Positions 54,522 through 63,577 of a stretch of DNA of 64,000 nucleotides are shown here, in pieces. The stretch's first letter is position 1. Every line of letters starts with the position of its first letter. The position numbers were made by a program, and so were the translations under genes. The stretch is from Bacteroidota bacterium (GTDB lineage: Bacteria; Bacteroidota; Bacteroidia; NS11-12g; UBA9320): positions 310,001 through 374,000 of the forward strand of contig NVWV01000001.1 of assembly GCA_002746305.1 (NCBI GenBank). Direction: 5' to 3'. The notes below the pieces were generated by a model. It made no database searches. It was given only the letters and a program-made list of their open reading frames with translations, and was not told the origin of the DNA.

Positions 54522-57262
54522 GAAAAGGAATACTACTTACACTGCTTATTTTAAGTACTGTTTTAGGTTTTGCACAAGATGACAGTACCTACAAAAAAGA
54601 ATCGATTGGTCAACAGTTACAAAGGCCAAAGAGTGATCCACTTGCAGAAGTTTTAAGACAGAAGGGTGTATCTTTGGATAAGATTGATCCAAGTAATGTA
54701 CAAGGGGCTAAAGCTCTGATACAAAAGACAATTGGTGAAGTAAACAAGAAATCAGGAGCAACGACTGCTTATAGAGAAGCCGTAGTCACAAACAATTTTG
54801 AGGAATCTGTCGTTTTGGATGATCCAAGAGTTGCAGACGATATTGTAAGAAGGCTTAAAAGTGGTTCTACCTTTAACGAGGCAATTACTGAGGAATTTGC
54901 TGAAAATAATTTGCAAGGAGCCAACGAAATATATGGGCAACACATTTTCGTGAACAACACTATAGAGGTATATAGAGGAAGTTCAACAGGAAAAATTCCT
55001 GGTAATTATGTATTGGATGTTGGAGATGAAATTGCTATTAATATTTTTGGTGTTTCTCAAGCAGATTTGGTATACCAAATTGACAAAGACGGATTTATCC
55101 GTCCAAGTAATATTCCTAAGATTTACCTCAAAGGAGTGACCTTGGAAACGGCCAAGGACATAATTGTGAAACGTTTCAAGATGGCTTATCGTTATTCTAG
55201 TGATCAAATTGTAATAGATCTTAAGACCGCTAGAACAATCAGTGTTAGTATCTTTGGTCAAGTAACACGTGAAGGTAGCTATACTTTGTCTGCTCTTAAC
55301 TCAGTGTTGAATGCTCTGGTATTATCCGATGGATTAAAAGGAAATGGATCTGTAAGAAATATCAAAATTTTAAGTGGAGGTAAAGAAAGGGTAGTTGATA
55401 TTTATGAATTCCTATATTCAGGAGAGGTAAAACCATCGTACTATTTGAATAATAACGATGTAATATATGTTCCGATTGCGAATCAAGTCATTACCGCAAG
55501 AGGTGAATTGAGAAGGACAGGTAAGTTTGAGTTAAGAGATGGAGAAGGGTTTAAGGAATTAATGCTTTTTACAGAAGGTTTAACTACCTCTGGTCGAGAA
55601 GAAAATATTGAAATAGTTAGAAAGGAAGAAGGGGATAATAGATTGTATAATGTTGATTTTAAGGATTTAATATCTCAAAACTATAAACTAAAAGATCTTG
55701 ATATTATTACTGTTGCCTATCTGGATAGAAGATTAGAGAATATTGTTGAAGTATATGGTGCGTTGAGAAATGAGGGTAGATATGAGTGGAAATCAGGAAT
55801 GAAACTTTTAGAAGTTCTTGAAAAGGGAGTGGTTGAAAATTTTGCAAAACTTGAAGTTGGGTATCTGGTTAGAAAACTTGAAAATGGTCAGTTTAGAATT
55901 GAAAGAATTTATCCTCAGAAAGCACTACGTGACAGAGGGGGGGACTTCAATATTGAATTGGAAAAGGAAGATAAAATTACCATACTCAACCAGAAGGATT
56001 ATATTCAGAATTATTCATTTTCCATTGAAGGAGCTGTAAAAAGAAATCTGACCCACGAATGGGCCCCTTTTCAAACACTTCAACTTTCAGATGCAATTCT
56101 AATGGCAGGAGGAATGTTGCCAAATGCAACATCCTTTGGTTATATAGTTAGAAGGACAACCTATAATTCGGAGAAATTCGAGTATGTATTTATAGAACCT
56201 CGAAAAGCAATAGAAGACCCTAGTTCAGTGTACAATATCAAGGTTAGCCCCAATGATCGAATTTTTATTCCCGCAATTGAATTATTCAATGATGAGTTAA
56301 TGATTTCGATTAGAGGTAGTGTAAGAAAGCCAGTGACTACTACTTTTGATCCTACTTTAACATTACAACAAATGGTAGCAATGGCCGGAGGTTTGAATTT
56401 TGAAGCATCAAGCAATAGAATTGATGTCTATAGGCTTGAAATTAATGAGAATAATCCAACGAGGACATTAGCAACTTCTATTACAATCAACAGGGATATA
56501 AATGAGATAAACCCAGATGCGTTTGAGTTAATGCCATTTGACCAAATTATTGTAAGAAATACAGCGGAATTTGAAGCAATAAAAATTGTAAACGTTTCTG
56601 GTGAGGTCAAGTATCCTGGACCATATGCTATTGTTGGAGATAATTATAAGCTATCCTATTTAATAGAAGCTGCTGGTGGACTTACGCATGAAGCAAACCC
56701 GAAAGGAGGACAATTGTATAGACAAACGAGTGGTGGTGGGTATGTTATTACTAAAATGGAGAAAGCTTTGAAAAAAGAGTCTTCGTCGTATAATATTGTG
56801 TTAGATGAGGGAGATGTAGTTGTAATTCCTAGAACAGAGAGTATCATCCATGTAAGAACGGTTGCTACCAGAGCCGCAGAAATTTATACTGAAGAAGCTT
56901 TGGAAGAAACCTTGAACGTAGCGTATAGAAAACAACGAAGAGCAAAGCACTACATTAATAACTATGTAGGTGGATTTTCAAAGAATTCAAAACGATCTCA
57001 GACTGTAGTAGAAACCAAAAGCGGGAGAATAAAAAAGACTAGAAATTTTTTACTATTCAAGATTTATCCAAAGCCAGAACCGGGATCGACAATCATTGCA
57101 TTTGAGAAGGAAGTGAAATCAAAGGGCCGAGAAAAAAGAAAAGTTGAACGTGAACATATGAGTACATTTGAGAGATTGATGCAACTACAAACTATCATTA
57201 CTATAACCACGGCGACAATGACCACAGCTATTACAACGGTTTTACTTGTTAAGTCTTTATAA
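54512..57262 (+). CDS. Outer-membrane polysaccharide export protein, Wza-like with six SLBB repeats (module 2)
   Basis: This 916-aa paralogue of the protein at 20599 has a signal peptide (MLLRKGILLTLLILSTVLGF to AQ) and the export domain (LDVGDEIAINIFGVSQADLV, DGFIRPSNIPKIYLKG). The same six repeat positions are present: SIFGQVTREGSYTL, ARGELRRTGKFEL, EVYGALRNEGRYEW, SIEGAVKRNLTHEW, SIRGSVRKPVTTTF and NVSGEVKYPGPYAI. The C-terminus HYINNYVGGFSKNSKRSQ parallels YIKAYAGGFAKNAKKGR of the first copy and also ends in a hydrophobic stretch. It overlaps cysQ by 10 bases. Confidence 0.93.
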   Translation: MLLRKGILLTLLILSTVLGFAQDDSTYKKESIGQQLQRPKSDPLAEVLRQKGVSLDKIDPSNVQGAKALIQKTIGEVNKKSGATTAYREAVVTNNFEESVVLDDPRVADDIVRRLKSGSTFNEAITEEFAENNLQGANEIYGQHIFVNNTIEVYRGSSTGKIPGNYVLDVGDEIAINIFGVSQADLVYQIDKDGFIRPSNIPKIYLKGVTLETAKDIIVKRFKMAYRYSSDQIVIDLKTARTISVSIFGQVTREGSYTLSALNSVLNALVLSDGLKGNGSVRNIKILSGGKERVVDIYEFLYSGEVKPSYYLNNNDVIYVPIANQVITARGELRRTGKFELRDGEGFKELMLFTEGLTTSGREENIEIVRKEEGDNRLYNVDFKDLISQNYKLKDLDIITVAYLDRRLENIVEVYGALRNEGRYEWKSGMKLLEVLEKGVVENFAKLEVGYLVRKLENGQFRIERIYPQKALRDRGGDFNIELEKEDKITILNQKDYIQNYSFSIEGAVKRNLTHEWAPFQTLQLSDAILMAGGMLPNATSFGYIVRRTTYNSEKFEYVFIEPRKAIEDPSSVYNIKVSPNDRIFIPAIELFNDELMISIRGSVRKPVTTTFDPTLTLQQMVAMAGGLNFEASSNRIDVYRLEINENNPTRTLATSITINRDINEINPDAFELMPFDQIIVRNTAEFEAIKIVNVSGEVKYPGPYAIVGDNYKLSYLIEAAGGLTHEANPKGGQLYRQTSGGGYVITKMEKALKKESSSYNIVLDEGDVVVIPRTESIIHVRTVATRAAEIYTEEALEETLNVAYRKQRRAKHYINNYVGGFSKNSKRSQTVVETKSGRIKKTRNFLLFKIYPKPEPGSTIIAFEKEVKSKGREKRKVEREHMSTFERLMQLQTIITITTATMTTAITTVLLVKSL

Positions 57263-57265
57263 TTT

Positions 57266-58336
57266 ATGCTAGATCAACTAGAAGACGAGAATTCGTTAAG
57301 TATAAAAGAGATATACGAAAAGATAATTTATTTTGGAAAAGACATCGTTTCCAAATGGTATTTGATTGCATTAATTGGTTCAATTGGAGCTTCGTCATTG
57401 TGGCTCTATGCCTACACTTCAGATGCACATTTTGAAGCGAATCTGAGCTATGTTGTGAAAGGAAAGAGCAATACCCAAGGAAACTTTGGAATTGAAAGTG
57501 TTTTGGGTCAATTGGGATGGGGAGGAAGTCAGGGAACGACCAATTTAGACAAAGTAAAAAAGATTGTATTCTCAAAAAGTGTTTTGAAAGAGGCTCTATA
57601 TGATTCTGTTACTATAGAAGGAAATAAGGATTTACTAGCGAATCACATTGCCGAAATTTATGGACTAGTAGAATCTTGGGCTAAGTCGGGGAAATTAGAG
57701 GAATTTGGGAAGTTTGAGACAGGTCAAAAGTATAACGATTCAAGTATTATTCAGAATATGGCTTTTGCGAAAGTGCTTAATCTAGTAAGAGGCAGTGAAG
57801 CACATGGAAACATACTTACTGTAAGTACGGACGACAATATTGACTTAATGAAGTTGAATGTTCGATCTTTAAACGAAGAACTCAGTTATCAACTAAGTAT
57901 GAGTGTTTTTAATAGTCTGAATAACTTCTATTTACAAGATGAAGAGACTAAAAGTTCTAATGCTATAAAAATTTTAAAATCAGAGGCCGATTCCGTATCA
58001 AGACTATTGAAAGCAAAAGAGTATCAATTGGCCAACGCTCAAGATAGAAACTACGGCATTATTTTGAGTAAAAATCAGGTTAATCAGGATGAAATGCAAC
58101 GTGATATTCAAGTTCTGACTGTTGTATATGCTCAAATGAGACAAAACTTAGAGATGAGTCAGTTTGGATTAAATAATACTTCTTCGATGTTTGATGTTCT
58201 TGAACATCCTGTGTTGCCTCTAGGTCGAAGAACTAAGAAGCCTATAATATATTCTTTAATAGGCTTGAGTATGGGAATCCTTGCGGGGTTGATGTTCTTG
58301 ATTTTGAGAAGGTTCTTATTAGATGCACTTGCATAA
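57266..58336 (+). CDS. Wzz/GNVR-type co-polymerase (module 2)
   Basis: This 356-aa protein has an N-terminal membrane helix (WYLIALIGSIGASSLWLYAY), a Gly-rich NFGIESVLGQLGWGGSQG segment paralleling that of the first copy, a helical periplasmic domain and a C-terminal helix (IIYSLIGLSMGILAGLMFLI). It lacks Walker motifs, so there is no tyrosine kinase domain. It should pair with the preceding SLBB protein and the Wzx/Wzy-type proteins to set chain length or bridge the envelope. Confidence 0.87.
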   Translation: MLDQLEDENSLSIKEIYEKIIYFGKDIVSKWYLIALIGSIGASSLWLYAYTSDAHFEANLSYVVKGKSNTQGNFGIESVLGQLGWGGSQGTTNLDKVKKIVFSKSVLKEALYDSVTIEGNKDLLANHIAEIYGLVESWAKSGKLEEFGKFETGQKYNDSSIIQNMAFAKVLNLVRGSEAHGNILTVSTDDNIDLMKLNVRSLNEELSYQLSMSVFNSLNNFYLQDEETKSSNAIKILKSEADSVSRLLKAKEYQLANAQDRNYGIILSKNQVNQDEMQRDIQVLTVVYAQMRQNLEMSQFGLNNTSSMFDVLEHPVLPLGRRTKKPIIYSLIGLSMGILAGLMFLILRRFLLDALA

Positions 58337-58350
58337 AAAACAAAATTTTG

Positions 58351-58370
58351 ATTGAATGATTTCATTCAAT
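58351..58370 (+). repeat. Inverted repeat enclosing the start codon of the WecE-like gene
   Basis: ATTGAATGA (58351-58359) and TCATTCAAT (58362-58370) are perfect inverted arms around TT. As RNA this allows an 8-bp stem with a 4-base loop. The ATG at 58356 lies inside the 5' arm, so folding would hide the start codon. The arms are AT-rich, so the structure may be marginal. Confidence 0.5.
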
Positions 58371-59495
58371 AAACCATACATTTCAGGTAACGAGATTAAG
58401 TATATAGAGGACTCCTTGACTCGTGGTCATATATCTGGAAATGGGTATTATACTAAAAAGTGCCAATCTCTTTTTGCTCATAAATTTAAATTGGGTAAAT
58501 GTTTATTGACGACCTCATGCACAGATGCTTTAGAAATGTGTGCAATTTTACTTGACATAAAAGAAGGTGATGAAGTCATAATGCCATCTTACAATTTTGT
58601 CTCAGCGGCGAATGCTTTTATAATGAGAGGAGCCACGATTAAGTTTGTGGATAGTAACAAGAACCATCCAAACTTGGATGTCACTAAAATCCGACCTCTA
58701 ATTAATGCTAGAACAAAGGTCATAGTGATAGTTCACTATGCAGGGGTAGCATGTGATATGGATGAACTGGTCCAACTTACTCGTGATAATAATCTATCAC
58801 TGGTAGAGGATACAGCTCACGCAATAGGAGGAACATTCAAGGGTAAAAGCCTAGGTACTTTTGGGAGTTTGGCTACCTTTTCATTTCATGAGACTAAAAA
58901 CATAACTTCTGGAGAAGGAGGGATGCTAGTAATCAATGATAATGGACTTAAAGAAAGAGCTGAAATTATCTGGGAGAAGGGTACCAATCGGACAGCATTT
59001 TATAGGGGAGAAGTAGATAAGTATAGATGGGTAGATTTAGGGTCATCCTTTTTGCCCTCTGAGTTAAATGCTGCATATTTACTTGCTCAGTTAGAGAGTT
59101 TTGATGAGATTCAGATTCTGAGGATAAATGCATGGAATCGGTATGCAAAAGGGATACAATCCCTAATCGATAAAGGTCATATCTCACAGTTACCCATTCC
59201 TGAAGAAGAGGATAATTTAGCACACATGTTTGCATTCACGGTAAAGGATGAAGCTACACGAAATGATTTGCTGACTTTTTTAAAAGCGGAAGGTGTATTG
59301 GCTGTGTTTCATTATCTTCCTCTTCATCTAAGTCCATATTATCTAAAATTGTCTAAAGTAGCTATACTTCCATATTGTGAGAGTTTTGCTAAAAGGTTAG
59401 TACGTTTACCATTCTACACTGATATAAGTTTGGATATTCAAGAATTTGTAGTCAATAAAATGATCGATTTCTTTAAGGAAAGAACTGATTTTTAA
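58356..59495 (+). CDS. wecE: dTDP-4-amino-4,6-dideoxygalactose transaminase, WecE/RffA-like
   Basis: This 379-aa DegT-family aminotransferase has FNKPYISGNEIKYIEDSL, TTSCTDALEMCAILL, GDEVIMPSYNFVSAANAFI, EDTAHAIGG and the PLP-lysine segment FHETKNITSGEGG, wording specific to WecE. It would aminate the dTDP-4-keto-6-deoxyglucose made by RmlA (19607) and RmlB (16389) to dTDP-Fuc4N. This links the two ends of the locus into one pathway. Confidence 0.92.
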   Translation: MISFNKPYISGNEIKYIEDSLTRGHISGNGYYTKKCQSLFAHKFKLGKCLLTTSCTDALEMCAILLDIKEGDEVIMPSYNFVSAANAFIMRGATIKFVDSNKNHPNLDVTKIRPLINARTKVIVIVHYAGVACDMDELVQLTRDNNLSLVEDTAHAIGGTFKGKSLGTFGSLATFSFHETKNITSGEGGMLVINDNGLKERAEIIWEKGTNRTAFYRGEVDKYRWVDLGSSFLPSELNAAYLLAQLESFDEIQILRINAWNRYAKGIQSLIDKGHISQLPIPEEEDNLAHMFAFTVKDEATRNDLLTFLKAEGVLAVFHYLPLHLSPYYLKLSKVAILPYCESFAKRLVRLPFYTDISLDIQEFVVNKMIDFFKERTDF

Positions 59496-59525
59496 AGTCT
59501 TCTTAAAAAAAACAGCATAAGTTTA

Positions 59526-60350
59526 ATGTCAAAAAAAGTTGATTTTATAGTGATTGGTGCCATGAAGAGTGGTACAACAACTTTAGCTGAAATTCTAAAT
59601 AATCAAAAGAGTATTGAGATTTCGAATCCCAAAGAGCCCATGTATTTTTTGAAAAACGGAATCTGTAGTGCAAATACAGACTTAGAATACCATAATTTTT
59701 GGAAGAATGAAAATGAAAAAGTACTGATGGGAGAAGCTTCAACTATGTATTCAGGTTATCCCGAATATAAAGGAGTCGCTGAGAATATTTATAAATACAA
59801 CCCAGATGTAAAAATTGTGTTCTTAGTACGAAATCCTGTCGATCGAATAGAATCTCACTATGCATATAGGCTCTCTAGAGGGGTAAGTACAAAAGATTCT
59901 ATGGAGAATGAAATTAGAAATGATTCTCGATTTGTAGAGAGATCTCAGTATTATATGCAGATTAGTCAATATGATAAGTTGTTCCCGAAAAATCAAATTA
60001 AGATTGTCTTTTTTGAAGACTTTTTGGAAAATAAAATCGAGTTTATTTCAGATCTACTTCAGTTTTTGAATGTAGATTTTAGTAAAAATTCTGATATTGA
60101 TGTTTGGGCAAATAAGTCTACGGATACAAGACGATTAAATAAGTCCGGCAAGAAACTCACCAAACTTGGTCTACATGAACTGCTACCTAGTTTTGCGAAA
60201 AGTCTATTGAAACGAATTTTCGCTGTTTCTATTTCAGAAAAACCAAAGTTTACTAACTCATTTAGAAAAGAGTTGTTTGCAAGTCTCGAGGAAGATGTAA
60301 TGAAATTTCAAGATAGAACAAAAAGGGATTTAACGAGTTGGCGAGTATAG
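59526..60350 (+). CDS. PAPS-dependent carbohydrate sulfotransferase
   Basis: This 274-aa sulfotransferase has the 5'-phosphosulfate-binding loop GAMKSGTTTL (residues 11-20), KEPMYF, and the 3'-phosphate motif FLVRNPVDRIESHYAYR near residue 100. It resembles the heparan-sulfate/chondroitin sulfotransferase superfamily. It should transfer sulfate from PAPS to the glycan or a lipid-linked intermediate in the cytosol; no signal peptide is seen. PAPS is supplied by CysC/D/N of the same locus. Confidence 0.93.
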   Translation: MSKKVDFIVIGAMKSGTTTLAEILNNQKSIEISNPKEPMYFLKNGICSANTDLEYHNFWKNENEKVLMGEASTMYSGYPEYKGVAENIYKYNPDVKIVFLVRNPVDRIESHYAYRLSRGVSTKDSMENEIRNDSRFVERSQYYMQISQYDKLFPKNQIKIVFFEDFLENKIEFISDLLQFLNVDFSKNSDIDVWANKSTDTRRLNKSGKKLTKLGLHELLPSFAKSLLKRIFAVSISEKPKFTNSFRKELFASLEEDVMKFQDRTKRDLTSWRV

Positions 60351-60381
60351 AATTAAAAGAATTCATAACAAGGAATAATTA

Positions 60382-61875
60382 TTGAGCCTAAAAAAGAAAG
60401 TTGTCGACGGTATTCGGTGGAATTTTGCAGGTAAGCTGGGATCTCAAATAGTTTCTATAATTGCTGTAATAGTTTTATCTAGGTTGCTCGCACCAGAAAT
60501 CTTTGGAACAATAGCAATAGCTGCTATTTTTACTGGTCTGGCTAACATACTTATTAGCTTTGGAATTAAGCCAATTATAGTTCAAACAGAGAATCTTACT
60601 GACGAGAAAACAGATACCTTTTTTTACCTGTATCTTAGTATAGCCATAATCTCAATTATTATTTTGAATAGCTTTGGTTTTCTAATTGCAGAATACTATG
60701 CTGTTAAAGGGCTTCAAACTGTATTGTTTATTATGTCTCTTTCTATCCCTTTAAATACGTACAACACTGTACAAATAGCTCTACTTTCAAGAGATATGAA
60801 GTTTAAGGATCTCAGTATCCGAAAATTTATTTCTCAAATTTTGGCCTTGGTTGGCGTGGTCATCTTAAGCTATTTTACAAAACCGTATATTGCTTTAGCA
60901 TTTCAATCAGTGATTCTATCACTAGGGTCTATACTCTTTTTACAATTCGTAGCCAAATGGAATCCAAGATTAAGGTTTAATTTTAACTTGGTAAGACATG
61001 AGATTTCATTCGGTAAAGTACTTTTTTTGAATAATTTGGCGGCCTATTTATCAACTCAAGTTGATAATTTATTTATAGGTAAAACGTATGGAGAGTTTGA
61101 ATTTGGCCTTTATCAAAGAGGGTATATTTTTATTATGCTCCCAACTAAGTTTATTGCTGATGGTCTGGGTAATGTACTAAATCCGTTTTATGCCAAGATT
61201 AAGGAGGAAAAAAAACGTATCGGTAAATATTATATGTATTCCTACAGAATAAGTTCAATACTATTAGGGATGTTACTTCTCCCTGTGATTATAGAACCTG
61301 AGGGATTTGTACTACTCATTTTTGGTGAGCAATGGATTGAGATGAGTGAATATTTAAGAATTTTTGCAATATGTGGCTATCTGCAAGGGCTTAATTCTCT
61401 AGTATCACCTATTTTACATGCACTCGCAGAAAAGAAATTACTGATGTGGGATATAGTATTCAAACGCTTATTCCTGGTAATTGCAGTTTTAGTTGGCCTA
61501 CAGTATGGCATTATATACGTAATTTATGCTAGACTAATTTCAGACTTGTTTAACTTAATTGTTTCAGGTCATCAGATGTTTAAATCCATTCAAGTAACAT
61601 ATTCTGATCAAATAATGATGACCTTAAGGTCTACAATTGCATCGACTATTGTATTTCTAGTTTTGTTCATTGCAGCTTACTTTTTAAAAAATGTTGTAGA
61701 CTCTGACGTGATAAGATTCACATGCGTAAGTCTTATTTCAGTTCTTACTACTTACCTATATATAGTTCTCGTTAAACCTACATTTATAAGGGAAATACTA
61801 AGTCAGGGATTTGTGTCTAATCAGATGGTAGGCTATGCAGAAAGGCTAAAACTAATCACCCCAAACAAAAATTAA
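60382..61875 (+). CDS. Polysaccharide flippase, Wzx/WzxC-like (MOP superfamily)
   Basis: This 497-aa membrane protein has about twelve or more helices. Its N-terminus VVDGIRWNFAGKLGSQIVSI, LSRLLAPEIFGTIAIA and the segment NNLAAYLSTQVDNLFIGKTYG are typical of WzxC-type exporters. It flips lipid-linked repeat units across the inner membrane. It starts at TTG, and its stop overlaps the second sulfotransferase start by one base. With the Wzy-like protein it forms a polymerisation route separate from Wzm/Wzt. Confidence 0.93.
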   Translation: MSLKKKVVDGIRWNFAGKLGSQIVSIIAVIVLSRLLAPEIFGTIAIAAIFTGLANILISFGIKPIIVQTENLTDEKTDTFFYLYLSIAIISIIILNSFGFLIAEYYAVKGLQTVLFIMSLSIPLNTYNTVQIALLSRDMKFKDLSIRKFISQILALVGVVILSYFTKPYIALAFQSVILSLGSILFLQFVAKWNPRLRFNFNLVRHEISFGKVLFLNNLAAYLSTQVDNLFIGKTYGEFEFGLYQRGYIFIMLPTKFIADGLGNVLNPFYAKIKEEKKRIGKYYMYSYRISSILLGMLLLPVIIEPEGFVLLIFGEQWIEMSEYLRIFAICGYLQGLNSLVSPILHALAEKKLLMWDIVFKRLFLVIAVLVGLQYGIIYVIYARLISDLFNLIVSGHQMFKSIQVTYSDQIMMTLRSTIASTIVFLVLFIAAYFLKNVVDSDVIRFTCVSLISVLTTYLYIVLVKPTFIREILSQGFVSNQMVGYAERLKLITPNKN

Positions 61876-62669
61876 TGAAGGGTAATCCTATAGATAAACA
61901 ACTAGCTTCCATCAAGAAAAAGAGGTTAATTTTTACCGTTACAACAGGACGATCGGGCACGGGCTTTTTATCCAAATTCTGTTCAAATTTTGATGATGTA
62001 TATAGCGGTCATGAAGAAGAGCCCAGTTTTACTCCATTGATGAGAAAGGGTAAACTGGATTCAAATATTTATTCTGATTTTTGGATAGATACTAAGATGC
62101 CTTCTATTCTAGAAAAAAATGAGAATACCTATATTGAGTCATCACACTTGGTTTGTAAAGGTTACTTTGAGTTTTTGCTAGAGAATGACGTAAACTTTGA
62201 TATTATTAACCTCAAGAGGGAAAAGATGGAAGTGGCTAAAAGTTACTTCTTTCTAAACGTCATTCCTGCAAGAACTTCCGGAGGACTAAAATATCTCCTT
62301 CATCCTGAAGATTCAGATAGTCTAACTACAATTAGAGATTGGAATACTCTAACGGATTTTCAATTGTGCTTGTGGTACTGTTCTGAAATAGAACATAAAA
62401 TGAAGCATTATGAGGAACGGGTAAGATCCAAAGGAAACAGGGTCTTAAATCTTTCATTTCGAGACCTAACTTCAGGTGTTAAACTCAGTCACTTTTATGA
62501 TTTTATGAATGTTAAAAGAAGTGTTATGAACCAACTTAAAGACTTCTTCTCTTCTATGATTAGAAACAATGCAAAGACTAAGTTGAAAATAAAGAAAAAA
62601 GTGATTAGTAAGGTTGATTTTGACAAAGAGTACTTAGACTTTTTTAATCTTTACCCAGAATTAAAGTGA
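61875..62669 (+). CDS. Divergent sulfotransferase-like protein
   Basis: This 264-aa protein has a P-loop-like 5' motif FTVTTGRSGTGFLSKF (residues 20-35), which fits the TxGRSGTxxL form of sulfotransferase families. DIINLKREKMEVAKSYFF may supply the 3'-phosphate site. Overall similarity to classic sulfotransferases is low. Overlap with wzx (1 base) and the following GT2 gene (4 bases), with a clear sulfotransferase nearby, supports a second sulfation position on the polymer. Confidence 0.78.
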   Translation: MKGNPIDKQLASIKKKRLIFTVTTGRSGTGFLSKFCSNFDDVYSGHEEEPSFTPLMRKGKLDSNIYSDFWIDTKMPSILEKNENTYIESSHLVCKGYFEFLLENDVNFDIINLKREKMEVAKSYFFLNVIPARTSGGLKYLLHPEDSDSLTTIRDWNTLTDFQLCLWYCSEIEHKMKHYEERVRSKGNRVLNLSFRDLTSGVKLSHFYDFMNVKRSVMNQLKDFFSSMIRNNAKTKLKIKKKVISKVDFDKEYLDFFNLYPELK

Positions 62670-63577
62670 ATAAATTTCTAGTTGCAATATTTACCTATAA
62701 TCGAGGTAGACATCTTAATAACTGTGTAGAATCTTTGGAATTGAATATGAAAATTCCATTTGACTTGGTTATTTACGATGATGATTCAACAGATAAGTTA
62801 ACCTTGGATATCTTGAGTAGTCTAAGGCGTAAATATCTTGTAGTTACCAATACAAGCCCTGGGGAAAACAGCAAGGTCAAAGGGCTATATTCCAATATGA
62901 ATGGTGCTATAGAATATGGAATTAATGGCAAGTACAATTATCTCCAATTTTTACAAGATGATGTGCAATTGGTCAGGGAGATAGATTTGGATTATTTGAC
63001 AAGTGCAGAAACCGTCTTTAAGAATCCAGAGGTTTTTTCCATTAGTAGTATGTTCTTTAAAAAGAATCATCAGGTTGATTTCGAGAAGTATCTGAAATTT
63101 GATACAACAAGTCAGATGTATTTACCAAAGTCAATGGAACAAAAGTATATGACAGGTATTGCTGATATTGGCCTATTTAGTTTAGAAAAAATCACCCAGA
63201 TAAATTGGAGGTTTGAAATGGATGAAGCTCTTCATATAGCTAAAGGAAGGGAAATGGGACTGATAAGGGGAGTTACAAAAAATCCACACTTTAGCTTTTT
63301 ACCTTGGCCTTCCACTAGTAGATCTGGTTTTTCTCTTTTAAAGCGAGTTTTGATGGTCGTTTTGGATAAGTGGTATAATGTGGGCTTTCACCCGCTCAAT
63401 AGTATCTCAGAAGAAAGTGAGACCAAACTTCAAAATAGAAGTCTTTTTGACTTTCCATATGCTGAGGATTTCTTAACCACTAGAGATAATAGTAAGCTGG
63501 TTACTCCTTGGAATTTTTATGATAGTTTTTTTCCGTTCAAGAATTCAATTAAAAGATTAATAAAGAACAATGGATAA
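62666..63577 (+). CDS. GT2-family glycosyltransferase
   Basis: This 303-aa GT-A enzyme starts at GTG, with FLVAIFTYNRGRHLNNCVES, FDLVIYDDDSTDKLTLDIL and the DxD-like QFLQDDVQLV. GIADIGLFSLEKI and the C-terminal basic region are consistent with a membrane-associated transferase using UDP- or dTDP-sugar. The sugar is unknown. Confidence 0.88.
   Translation: MNKFLVAIFTYNRGRHLNNCVESLELNMKIPFDLVIYDDDSTDKLTLDILSSLRRKYLVVTNTSPGENSKVKGLYSNMNGAIEYGINGKYNYLQFLQDDVQLVREIDLDYLTSAETVFKNPEVFSISSMFFKKNHQVDFEKYLKFDTTSQMYLPKSMEQKYMTGIADIGLFSLEKITQINWRFEMDEALHIAKGREMGLIRGVTKNPHFSFLPWPSTSRSGFSLLKRVLMVVLDKWYNVGFHPLNSISEESETKLQNRSLFDFPYAEDFLTTRDNSKLVTPWNFYDSFFPFKNSIKRLIKNNG

Noticed and set aside
59496..59525. 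Possible terminator in the A-rich spacer before the first sulfotransferase
   Set aside because: There is a homopolymer run but no stem of useful length.
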